The position numbers and the translations under genes are program-made. From assembly GCF_020360975.1 (NCBI RefSeq), contig NW_025408671.1, positions 2,046,001-2,110,000 of the forward strand: a stretch of 64,000 nucleotides of DNA. The letters run 5' to 3'. Shown here piece after piece: positions 32,060 through 42,834 of this stretch (the stretch's first letter is position 1; each line of letters starts with the position of its first letter). The notes below the pieces were generated by a model. That model saw only the letters and a list, made by a program, of their open reading frames with translations, made no database searches and had not been told where the DNA came from. Source of the stretch: Hirsutella rhossiliensis (taxonomy: Eukaryota; Ascomycota; Sordariomycetes; Hypocreales; Ophiocordycipitaceae).

Positions 32060-32965
32060 TCCGCGATAGATATATCTACCTCCCCCTCCCTTACTTCCTC
32101 CTTCTTAGAGCGTATAGAGTCGTTCGTCGACGCCGTGCTAGGTATAGCCGACGATAGCTCCGCCGCTGCCGCTGCTCCTACCCGCGCCCCCGCGACCGCG
32201 CCTACCGCCGCCGCCTCTACCTCTACTACGCTAGCCGCCCTTACGTCGCCCTTCCGGGTAATAACGCCGTCCCCGCCGCCGGCTATAACGCCCGGCCCCT
32301 TTACCCCCGCCTCCGCTACTACTACCCCTATAAGTCTACTGCTTAGTAAGCGTAGTAGCTATTTTCCGCTAACTTCTTAAAGTATAAACGCTAAGTATAG
32401 GCCGGAGCCGCCAGCGTAGCCCCTTATATATAGTACGCGTCGTAGGAGCTCCCCTACGCCGACTAAGTCGGGCGCCGCTATAGCGGTAGTTATTACTAGT
32501 GCGCGCGTGCCGGCCGCGCCTATAAGGCGGCGCTTCCTATCCTACTCGCTACGGCGTTAGCTTAGAAGGCCGGCGCGTATAGGCAGGCATAGGGGGCTGC
32601 TAAGAAGCGCCTTACCGCCGCCGCTACTGCCTACTATAATCTCCGCGCCCTTAAGCGCTAGGGCCTTATCCTTAAGTAAGTTCCTCTTATCTAGCTCTTT
32701 TACTTCTACTACTAACTCTCCTAGTACTAGGGACACTGCCTCCGTTGCTTTATCGGCGGTCCCCTTAGCCGTGCCCGCCGCCGCCCCTACTGCTACTACT
32801 AGCCGGGCCCCCCCTACCCTTAAAGCCCCCGGAGCCGCCGCTACCGCTAACTAGCTCGCGGGCTTAGAGGGCCGCCTAAGCGCTTTAGAGAGCGCCGCCG
32901 CCGCTAATAAGGTAGAGGAGGACGACGAGGATAAGGATAAGGACGACGATAAGGATAAGGAGTAA
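32060..32965 (+). pseudogene. Antisense gene of Gypsy-B: Ala/Pro/Ser-rich protein with acidic tail
   Basis: Opposite in strand to the element's pol, between chromodomain and 3' LTR. A single plus-strand frame runs about 300 codons with only four stops (TAA or TAG) before its end, and one segment (32135-32380, 81 codons) is fully open. Order: a start-proximal SFLERIESFVDAVLGIADDS helix, a long low-complexity A/P/S/T region, a basic stretch (PIRRRFLSYSLRR), a second A/P/T/S stretch, then LEGRLSALESAAAANKVEED and a D/K/E-rich acidic tail ending about 32965. The same region is recognisable in Gypsy-B copy 2 (52430-53340, opposite orientation), which argues that it belongs to the element. The function is unknown; the LEGRLSALE heptads suggest a short coiled coil. 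Confidence 0.6.
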
Positions 32966-33079
32966 GTTTAAGTAGTTTAAGGGCTCTACCCTAAAATAAA
33001 CGCTATTTTTATCTCCGCTTATATAATTACGCTTATATTATTATAACTACCTACTCCGCTTTACTTACTTTATAGTCTT

Positions 33080-36000
33080 AGCTTAGGCTACTATCGGTAG
33101 TCCGCTAGTTTATCGTTCTTATCTACTATTTTAAATAAAGCTTTAAACTTATTAAGGGCTATAGTTCCTATAAACTTATATATAGGTTCCTATATAGGGT
33201 TAAGATACCCGTACTACTTAACGAGGACCTCTTAGCGTTTCCCTCTACTAACCTTTTTCTAGCATATAGCTTATATCTCTTTAACCTTAAACTCGTCCTC
33301 TCCCTTTACCTTAATTATAAGCGGTTAAGCGTCTACTACTTCTTATTTAGGTAGCGGGTTAAAGGAGGCTCTATAAAAGAGGTCTATATTAATCTTATTA
33401 TAAACCCCTATTAAGAGACTATTAAGCTCTATAACCTATAAGCTAATAACCCTCTATACTATAAACTTTATATATAGCTAGTTAAGCTTCTTCTTTAGTC
33501 GTACTAACTTATAGTTATAGAGGTCTAGCTATACCTTATCTCCTACCGTAAACCTATTTACTAGGGCCCTAGTCTTATTAGCGTACCGCTCTTAATCTTA
33601 TACCGCGGTAGCTATCGCGGATTAGTAATAATCTATAGTTTCTTATAGCTTTCGTATAAATATAAAGGCGCGGCCCTCTAGTAATAAATTACTATACTAC
33701 TTCGCTACTATATTTATAGTAAAGGGAACTAGTAAGGGTAGTTCGAAGCTATATATTATAAAGAAAGGGGCTATCTTAATAGAGGTATATAGTTTACTAT
33801 TTAATATAAGTTAAGCCGCGGGGAGCTACCGGTCTTAGTTTAGTTTACTTAGTTACGGGCTATAATAGCCTATAAGTAAGCCTACGCTTCTTAGTTAACC
33901 CTCTTAGGCCCTCTATCGGTCTATAGGTAATATACCGTGCTAAGTAGCTATATAATCTAAAGTAGCTAGTATAGGTACTACTAAAAGCGGCTAGTTTAAT
34001 TCGATCCCCTATCGCTTATAATAAAGGCTAGCTAGCTATATAAGCGGGCCTAGTACTATAGGAAGCGCTCTACGTAAGACTCTATATCTATAGATAGTAT
34101 TAGCTTTAATACTATAGACTTACTAAGTCGGTCCTTAATTACTTATATATAACGGTTACCGCCCTTTATAAGTAAGAGGTCCGTTATAAAGTCTATCTAT
34201 ATATATATATAGAACCGGTCGGGTACTAGAAGTTACTTAAGTAGCCCCTTAAGCTATGCCTTTTAGATCTTTATATAGCTATAGATATCGTAGTTATAGA
34301 GGAAGCAATAAATATAGTACTATAGGAGGGGCTAGTAAAAGTCCCTCGTAAGGCCTACTACTATGCCCTATCTACCTAGGTAACCTACGATACTAGAGTT
34401 ATAGATAAGTTAAACTAGCCTCCCTTAGAGCTCGTTCCGTTCGTCTAGCTCTAGCGGTCCCTCCTTCTCTTTAGCTTCTATAGTATATAGTACGCCCGGT
34501 ACCTATAGTCTCCCCCGCTAGCGTAGATACCCTTATAGGTCGATATAGTAGTTAGCTACCTATACCTTTAGCTTTAGCTTTAGATCTAGGCGTCGAGCGC
34601 CGGACTTAACGGTACGGCGTACGCCCTTATAGGTATAGTCTAGAGCCGCTATCCTATCCTATAAGCGTTAAAGGGCCTTATCTTAGAATACTCTCGCTAC
34701 GCGCGCCCCTAGGCCGGTTTATCCCTCCTTACCGGACTAAGGTAAGGACGCGGGGGGAAGCTTATTCGCTAGCACCGCGTCTCCCTTTATTAAGGAAGCT
34801 CCTATATAAGTTTATAGTACTTTTTATAGGATAAGCTATAGATCCTAGGCCTTAATATCTACTCCTATTAGCCGGTCTTAATCCCTTTAGGAAAGCGCGT
34901 CTAGGACCGCGGAGTCCTACTTAAGGCAGTACTTAATTAAGAAGTTAAAGTATAAGAGATACTCCGCTTAGCGGGCTTACCGCTCTAAGAGGTGCTAGCG
35001 AGTTATAAAGTACTTAAGGTTCCTATAGTTTATAAGAACCTTAAAGCTCTTATAGCTCTAGAGCTCTACTTACTATTGCTCGAGGTAGCTAATAATCGCT
35101 AGTATCTCCTTATCGTAAATAGCGTAATTCCGCTCCGCTAAGGTTAGCTTATAGGAGTAGAACGCTACTAGTTACTTCCGCTTATTTACCTCCTAAGAGA
35201 GCGTTCCTTTAAGTGCCTAGCCGCTATAGTCCGCTTTAACTAAGGTAGACTAGTTAAAGTCCTACTAGAGTAATACTAGGGCTTAAGAGAATAGGTCCTT
35301 AAGCGTATAGAACGCTCCTTCCTATATAGGCCCTTAGTAAAAGGCGGTCCGCTTCCTAATAATCTTATTTAAAGGCATTATAATATAAGAGAAGCCCTTA
35401 ATAAATATCCTATAATAGTTCGCGAACCTAAGGAAGCTCTATATACCTATTTATATAGTTAGGGTAGCTTAGTCCTAAATCGCCTAGATCTTTATAGGGT
35501 CTACCTATATACCTACGCCTATATAGATAATAAAGCCTAGGTACTTAACCCTCTTAACCCTAAATTCGCACTTATCTAGGTTAAGGTAGAGCCTATAAAG
35601 TTAGAAGCGCTCTAAGACCTTTTATACTTTCTATATATAGTCCTTATAAGAGCCGCTTATATAGATAAGGATATTATCTATATATATAAAAGCGAACTTA
35701 TTAAGGAAGTCTTAAAGTACGTTATTAATATAACGCTAGAAGGTAGCGGGCGCTCCTAAGAGGCCGAAGGGCGTTATAAGCTACTTAAATAAGCTATAGC
35801 GTATATAGAACGCTATCTTCTACTCGTTACCCTCTAAGATCTATACTTTATAGAACGCTTATTTTATATCTAGCTTTATAAACTACTTTGCCTTCGAAAG
35901 GTTATAGAGCGTATTTAAGATTAAGGGTAAGGGGTAGCGGTCCGGCCTTATAATTACGTTTAGAGCCCTATAGTTATAATAAAACTATATCCCGCCCCTT

Positions 36001-37000
36001 AGTTTACGTATAAATAGGACCGGCGCTCTTACTTTAAAGCTACTTACTTAAATAAAACCTTTATCTAAGAGGTCCCTTAGCGTCTTCTTTAGCACTAATA
36101 GCTCTACGTATAATATACTATATAGCGGTTTAAACGGTATAGGCAGTTCCTACCCCTTCTTATCGGTATAGAGTACGATCCTATAGTCTACCCCTAGCTT
36201 ATATAGGTTAAGCTTATTTACTTCCTAGGCCTCGAATAGTAGTAAGAGGTCGTAAAAGCGCTTTAGTATCTATTACTATAGCTTAAAAGGCGACTTTAGC
36301 TTCTTTATCTAGAGGGCCTTATCGATATCTACTAAGCTAACTACGTAGACCGCTACGTTAGCCGCTGCTTAGCCTTGCCCCCGCTTTACCTATTATATAG
36401 TTCCTATAAAGATAGAGGTAAGGACTTCTTATACCGAGTATAAAGCTCGCACGCCTAGTCCTACGCCTATAGAACTATTATCGTAATAGACCTACCGTTA
36501 TATAGGCCTAAACTATAGCTTCCTTTAGTATAGAACTAAGTATAACTTTATATATAATAACTAGGGTTTCCTAAGGAATAAGGGAAACTCTAGTTAAGGG
36601 ATTATATAAGCTATAATAAGCTTATAGTAACCGTCGACCTCTATAGCTAGCTATATAATACCCTTAATTACCGTACCCTCTATTACGCCTAAGGCGCCCT
36701 TTACTCGCCTTAGGGCGATCTTTTCTACTAGTACTTATATCTCTCGCGTAAGCGCCTCGTTAACTACGGCGTAGTACTAGTAGCCCTCGTTTATAAGGGC
36801 GGCAATAAGTAAGGAGTTATTAATTATAACCTATATTAAAGTAGGCTCCTCTTCTATATAGGCGGATAATTCTTCCTTCTCCTTTACTAGTACTAGTAAT
36901 TAAGGCTCCGGAGCCTATCTTTACTTTAAAGCTACTCTTTTTCCTCTAGGCTTAGGGGGGCGGAGTCCTCCTTATCGTTTAAGGTAAGGAGCGGTTCTAT
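33080..37000 (-). pseudogene. Gypsy-B pol: RT, RNase H, integrase, chromodomain (dead)
   Basis: Minus strand. RT is clearest at about 35700-36030: APVLFIRKLRGGI, NYRALNVIIRPDRYPLPLI, LDIK-AFYKV, IAFYIRYSLFK, TPFGLLGAPATF-RYINNVL. The following blocks downstream (about 35350-35480) include SFLRFANYYRIFIKGFS-like sequence that leads into RNase H. Integrase should lie at about 33300-34700. The chromodomain is at about 33150-33290 and reads, as in copy 2 at 52090-52230, F-K-V-K-E-I, A-A-R, KKV-KGK, then an EP-containing end. Stops of RIP type interrupt every block. Confidence 0.8.
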
Positions 37001-38097
37001 CTTCGCTACTTAAACCGCTATAGGCCGCTTAGCTAAAAGGAAGGGGCATTTTAATATAAAGTACGTAGATACTCCGTAATATAGGTAGCGGCCGTTAGCT
37101 TTCCTCTTTTTAATTTCCTTACTTATTACCTACTTTACCCGCTACTTAGAGTGCAGGGCGGTATAAGGGGTAGTCGATAGCGTCTTCTTACCGCGTTTAG
37201 CCTAGTCTATATAGGTAGCCGATATTAAGGTATCCCTATCTATATCGATAGCTAGTTATTTATCTTATAAAGGGGCGGTAATCCCGTCGCCGCTATATAG
37301 CGTGCGCTTATAGAGCTTTTAAAAACGTAGCGTCTACTTATAGCCTTAAGCTACCTTTATTAACCGTCTTATATACTCGCCGTAGTTAGTAGGTATAATT
37401 ATAGGGATACGTAGCTCCTATAGGGCCGGCGTAATCGAATTCTATAGCTATATAAGCTTCGCGCTATCTTCCTATACTATAGTCCCCGTTGCCTATAAGA
37501 GCGTCTCTTTAAAATTAAGAAGGAATTTATTAAAGGTTTATCCGTCTCTCTACTTAAGGGTCTATAGCCTATCTTACGCCTTCTCCTACTCCTATACGTT
37601 GCCGAATATATATATAAGGTATTAGAAGAAGTCTTATAGGTCGCGTTTGCCCTTAGGGCTGCCTTTATCCTAGAATCCGGAGATCCGCTATATCTAGGGC
37701 TCTAGCAGCGTATAAAGGAGCGAATACCACGCTATATCGTAATAGCTATTTAGGCCCTATTTCTCGTTAGTTATAAACTTCGTCTATAGCCGGCTAAGGA
37801 AGAAGTAAAAGGACTCTAGCTTACTATCCTAAGTCGGCTAAGGGAGCGGCTTCCTCGTCGGTAGTATCGCTACTATAACCGGCGTTATAGAGGCCGTAGG
37901 GGTTAAAGCCGGTCTCGTAGACGGCTCCCTTAGTATAGCGAGAACCTTATCCTTCTCGCTAGCCGTCGCGCTTTTAATCGCTTCTAGGATAGCTACGATA
38001 CTTCCTATCCGTCCGGGGAGGGGCGGAGTGCTTCCTTAAAGGGGAGGCGCCCTCTCCGGAGAGATATCTATTAGATCTATTAATTAATAGCTTATAC
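37001..38097 (-). pseudogene. Gypsy-B gag region (dead, not resolved)
   Basis: By position this stretch between the 5' LTR and protease/RT should encode gag on the minus strand. I could not identify a zinc knuckle with certainty. It contains semi-open, arginine- and leucine-rich frames and a GC-rich leader (37980-38070). The primer-binding site would start at 38097 on the minus strand (GTATAAGC...); I cannot match it to a tRNA by eye. Confidence 0.4.
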
Positions 38098-38283
38098 TAT
38101 CACGGAGTAAGTAGAGGCGTACGCGTAGGTGCCGTCTATAAGATAATATTAATAAGCTATATAGAGCTCTCCTATACGCGGCTAGCCTATATATATACGT
38201 ATAGGATCCAGCCCTCTATATATAACTATATAGCTTAGGCTATAGCCTAAGCCTATAACTTATAATAGTTAAAGACTCTTATA
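38098..38283 (-). repeat. Gypsy-B 5' LTR (186 bp)
   Basis: In plus orientation TATCACGGAGTAAG...ACTCTTATA, same length as the partner LTR. It retains CACGG and ACGCG where the partner has TATAG and ATATA, showing the same transitions as elsewhere. Confidence 0.88.
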
Positions 38284-38288
38284 ATATA

Positions 38289-39061
38289 TAACCGTTACTA
38301 AGTATAGTAACTATCTTAAGAAGGTATAAAGCAGGAGAGGGTTCTAGCTATTAGTATAGCTCCTTAAATAATAATAACATTTATCTTCTTATATAAAGCA
38401 ACCTTTTTAAGAAGAGGGGTAGTACTATAGGTAGTATTTTATAAGTACTCCTTTATATCCTAGCTATAACTTAAAGACTAGTAATTACCGAACTAATAGA
38501 CTCTATATATATAAAGGCATAAAATATAGCTAAGCTATAATCTATATTTATAAGGATACTCTTATATAGTACGCGCTAATATATATAGACCTACTATATA
38601 TAAACCCTAAACTAAGTAGTATTTAGAGTAATATAGAGCTAGCTATAAGTAATATCTTAATAAGGACCTTAAAGCTCTATTTACCTATCGCGGCTAGGGT
38701 AGTATTACTATAGATATTTAGGTATATATACCTAAAAGTAGCGTTACTAAAGTAAGTCTTAAAAAGGACGCTATCTAGTAGTATAAGTTTTAGCTCTTAG
38801 CTATTTTCTTATAAACGACTTAAAGACCCCTTATCTCTTACCTTCTTTTTCTTATTTTCTTCTCGCTAACTATACCTAAGAATACTTAGATAATATCCTA
38901 GCGATAATATATTAATTTATTTTTACCTTAACTTAGATAGGTAGTTTATTTATAGGTTTTACGAATATTTATTTATAGTAGCTTACTATCGTCCTATAAA
39001 AAGCATATATATTATAACTATAAATATAGGATACTATAATAAGGTATATTACTTATCTTAC
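38289..39061. other. RIP-mutated DNA with one dispersed-repeat copy
   Basis: The repeat word described at 1319-1790 recurs at 38295-38320 and similarity continues for about 50 bp. The rest is AT-rich with no recognisable coding frame. Confidence 0.4.
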
Positions 39062-39149
39062 TATTAAGAAGAAAGATATACGTTAGTTATAGTGCTCTTA
39101 TTAAAGCGCGTTTTACTTTTACCTATATAGCGTAACGGTCTTTATAATA
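39062..39149 (+). repeat. Solo copia LTR (short type), RIP-degraded
   Basis: About 88 bp that align along their length with the 93-bp LTR of Copia-3 and the 99-bp LTR of Copia-1: GATATACGTTAGTTATAGTG corresponds to GATATATGCGTTAATTGCAGTG, then AAAGCGCGTTTTACTTTTACCT, then GCGTAACGGTCTTTATAATA for GCGCAACGGTCTTCGCGACA. The flanks CTTAC (39057-39061) and CCTAC (39150-39154) may be a target duplication with one C-to-T change. No internal copia sequence adjoins it, so it is a solo LTR. Confidence 0.75.
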
Positions 39150-42030
39150 CCTACTACTTTTTTAAGTAGTATTTAAAGTACCCTAAAGTAAAGGCACGAA
39201 GAGGCGCTATATAAGTAAATCGCGTATTACTCGCCCTTATAGCGTTTCGCGTAACCGTTATTTTATCTACTTTAAACTTAGCGCCGCTTCGCCTCTCCCC
39301 CTTAACCGCGTCGTCGATAATTGCTTAGGGCCCTCGTAGTAGAATATATATAAGAACGTTAAAGACTCGGATAATAGGGGTATAGACACCGACCTAGTTA
39401 TCGGCGATAACCTCCTTAACGGCATCGTGCTTAGCGGCTCCGTCGATAAAGCCGCTAGGAACTATAAGAAGGCTAAGGTTAACCTCCTTAAGGGGGCGGC
39501 GTCCTACTACTTAGTCGAGGTCCCTTAGCGCGATAATAGGATAAAGAAAAAAGGGACGAGATAAACTATATAACTCTTTAGCGCCTTATAGGGCTAACGA
39601 GCGTATAAAGGTAATAACGTACGAGGAATACGTTATCTATTCTAGGTACTACTAGACCTCCTTTACCTAGTATAATAGTAAGCGCTTCCGCGAGTAGGCC
39701 TCCTCTAGTAAGGGTAAGACCCTAATTAAGCCTTCCTTATATCTAAGAGGCCTTTTATAGGTTTTAATATAGGCTTAAGAAGATATAGTATACGCCTCTT
39801 AATATTATCTAAGTCGCTCGCCTAGCTAGTTCTATATATACCCTCTCGTTAAGTATTATAGGATCCCCTTTTCTTTCTTTATATCTATACTATAGTTCTT
39901 TTACTTAGATAGGGTTATAAGGGTAAATAGCGAGAGAAGGGTAAAGAGAATACTAGTAGTTTAAGGTGCTTTTCTAAGGGAGCATTTTAAAGTACTTTAG
40001 CCTTTATACTTAGTTTAGTTTAAAGGTATCTACGCTAGCTAGATTAAGCTAACGTAGGTACTAATAATACCGGCCGAAGGGTAAGCGTTGGTAGTACTAA
40101 TAGCCTAGATACCTATACCCTTACCTATATTAAAACCTTTTAGTATAATTAAAAAGTAGTATACTTTATTTAGACTAGAGAAAGTTAGCTTTAAATAAAG
40201 ATAGCTTTTTAAAAAGTAGTTATATATCTTATCTCCTTAGATTAATACCTACGCCGGTTTATAATAATATTAAATACTAAATAAGACTCCCTAAGCCTAT
40301 AAAGGGCAATAATACTTTAGAGTTTAAGAACCCGCCGTTTAATCGAAGAACTATCTACTATTAGGAAGACGATATTTATTATATTTCGCTAGGTTCTAAA
40401 TTAAAACTATATCTTCTAACTAAACGTTATAATACCTCTATCTATACTTACTTATACGATAATCCTATAAATAATAGGCGGTATATAATTTTATTATAAG
40501 TAATAAGTATAGATAAAGGTAAGTCTATTAGAGAGTTAAGTACTCCGCGGCCTAGCCAGCGATAGAACTAGCCTACTCTATTAAAGAACCTAAAAACCGC
40601 GGGCCGCTACCTTTTTTCCTCTAAGGTCTTTACCCTACTTAATTCGATATATTTATTTCGAAGCTCGTAAGGAATTATTAAGCTATAAGGTAATTTCGGT
40701 TTCGGTTTTAGTCGTTAATAGTAGCGGGATAAGCCTACGTTACCTAGGGTTCTTAAAGCTATATTTACTTAAGGGAGAAAATTAATAGTTTAGTAAGGAA
40801 GTAAATTATAGCTACCTTTTAAGCTAATATTTTTGCCTATAGTTATAGCGGTAATAGATATAAGCGCTATAAACCTATATAGGTAGCTTTATATACCTAG
40901 GTAAATTAGCTTATTATCTATTTCTAGTATATTTAGATATAAGGCGTTTTTATCTTACTTAGCTACGTAGATAAAATATTAAAGGTTACTATAGCGAATA
41001 GGGCATCTTAAGGTAGTAGCTCGATTATAGCGCTATAGCCGAGATAGCGTTAAAGTATTCTAAAGTATAGTTAAAGAGAAGAAGAAGGGGATAGAAAGGT
41101 AAGAGCCGCGGGGTCTTAGAGTAGCCTACGAGAGAATAGCTAAGGACTAAAACTTACGTTACTAAAGAGCGTCCCTTATTTTAGCGTACCTTAGTAATAT
41201 TACTTCTAGGTATATATATACTAACTACGGCGAAGATATTAAGCTATAGTAAGGGTTATCGCTTATACTAGCCCTTAGAAATAATACTTTTTAGCGGCGC
41301 TAATACCGTCCGACTTATAATAGTGTTCTTAAGGTATATATAAGTTATTAAAAAAAATAACTCTTTTAAGATATAGGCTTTTCTAGCTCCCTACCTACTA
41401 AGCTATATTTAAGATTATAGTATCTAAATTATTAAAAGTAAAAGCTCTATAGCTCGATAAATAATAATAGGTATAGTATAGTAAGCTAGTATATTAAGGT
41501 CGTTAATATATAACTCTACTCTAGACTTTAAGGGGGGGCTAATAGTCGCTAACGTTCCCTTTTTATTATCTTAACTAGCTTATTATATTAAAGTATATAT
41601 TCCTATTTAAGTTAGTATACTACCGTAAAGTAAAGGGATTTAGCTCTAAAAAAAATAAGTACTTTATTTAAGGAGAATTTTAATACTAGGCAGAGCCTTT
41701 ATATAATAAGTTTACGTACGCCTTATAATATTATCGATTATAGAGCTTATCTAGTATCTACTTCGCGATTTAGAGCTTATAAATAAGCTCTTCTTATTAT
41801 AAACGATTCTAACTAATAAGAACTAAAGCTTAGAATATTATTAACTCTAAATTAAGGGTATAATTAGTTTAGTATTACTAAGACCTATTAAACGCTATAT
41901 AAGAGATAAGCTAATAAAAACCTTTATATTAGCTAGCGGTAATAAGTCTATATAATTTTAAGTAGCCTTTAAGATATTACTAAGTTAAGTAGTATACTTA
42001 ATTTTCCGATAGACTAATATACTACTATAG
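39150..42030. other. RIP-mutated DNA, unassigned, with semi-open stretches
   Basis: CpG is partly retained. A plus-strand frame at about 39330-39540 is open for some 70 codons (includes DTDLVIGDNLLNGIVLSGSVDKAARN) and then breaks; I do not recognise it. Another weakly open stretch lies near 41100-42000. These may be relics of a host gene or of an element not otherwise present here. No RNA gene is seen apart from the tRNA-like block listed next. Confidence 0.35.
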
Positions 42031-42141
42031 GGGGTCGGGTAGTCTAGTAGTAAGATAACTACTTAGTACTAAGCTATCTTAAGTAGGCCTTACTATACTA
42101 GCTACTTAGCGGGGAAATCGCGGGTTCGATACTTATAACCC
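42031..42141 (+). ncRNA. tRNA-like block with A-box and B-box words (pseudo-tRNA or SINE head)
   Basis: GGTAGTCTAGTAGTAAGATAAC at 42038-42059 resembles the 5' part of tRNA-Asp/Glu with its A box (TAGTCTAGTGG), and GCGGGTTCGATAC at about 42120-42132 resembles a T arm with B box (GGTTCGANNCC). The spacing is longer than in an intact tRNA, and the T-stem partner is not paired, as expected after C-to-T changes. It could be a mutated tRNA gene with an intron or a tRNA-derived SINE. Confidence 0.4.
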
Positions 42142-42756
42142 TTACTATTGCCTAGCGGCGGTAACTATTATACTTCGTATATAGAGTTATAGCTATATAT
42201 AGAATAGCTTAAGAGGTTTTTAAGTTACGTTTTTTTCTATATATATTTTTACTAAGAGAGGGACGAGGCTTATAAGGGTAGCTCGTATTATATATTAGCA
42301 ATTCAGTATATAGGTTAAGTTAATATGTATAGGATAGGCTCCGGTCTTTTATAGCTAGAAAGGCTATATATTATAAGATAAGTAAATAAGTAGTTAGTAT
42401 TAAATTAATAGACTAAAAGCTCTTAATCCTTTTAAGGAGGGAATCTAGTTAGTCTTTTATAGATAAAAGAAGTATATAAATAAGTAAAGAATTCGGTAGT
42501 TAGGCGGGCACCTTATATATTAAGAAAGCTTATTTTAAGGAGGCTAGAAAAGAGGCTAGTAGTAAGGCGAGGAAACTTAGGGTATAGTTAATATATACTA
42601 ATTATTATAATTAAACGGTTAATATATATATATAAGTAGATAGGGTTATATATCGAAAGAAGTAGCGAAAAACGATTAAGGAAATCCGTGTCTTAAATAT
42701 AAAGGAGCTAGTCTATAAATAGCTTAGTCTATTATCTGCCTATACTATCTACTAGT

Positions 42757-42834
42757 AACTTAGGGCAGCTTAGGGTAGCTTAGGCCTAGCTCTAGTAAGC
42801 TTAGGGTAGCTTAGGGTAGCTTAGGCGGTGCTTA
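42757..42834 (+). repeat. Short tandem repeat with unit GCTTAGGGTA
   Basis: AGCTTAGGG(T/C) units recur about seven times with one interruption (GCCTAGCTCTAGTA). TTAGGG occurs inside the 10-bp unit, but the spacing differs from telomeric TTAGGG arrays. Confidence 0.65.

Larger units (their letters stand above)
31324..38283 (-). mobile_element. Gypsy-B: second chromovirus family, complete, minus strand
   Basis: A 6960-bp element with 186-bp LTRs (31324-31509 and 38098-38283) and ATATA on both sides (31319-31323 and 38284-38288); the duplication is AT-rich and therefore less decisive than that of Gypsy-A copy 2. Pol lies on the minus strand. A partial second copy of this family is at 51800-54093. 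It is heavily RIP-mutated but CpG is well preserved. A long open region on the plus strand near its 3' end is described separately. Confidence 0.88.

Noticed and set aside
39330..39540. Host gene relic (frame with DTDLVIGDNLLNG)
   Set aside because: Open for only about 70 codons and no family recognised; kept only as an unassigned region.
42757..42834. Telomere
   Set aside because: The unit is 10 bp rather than TTAGGG, the tract is short and internal, and retrotransposon sequence continues on both sides.
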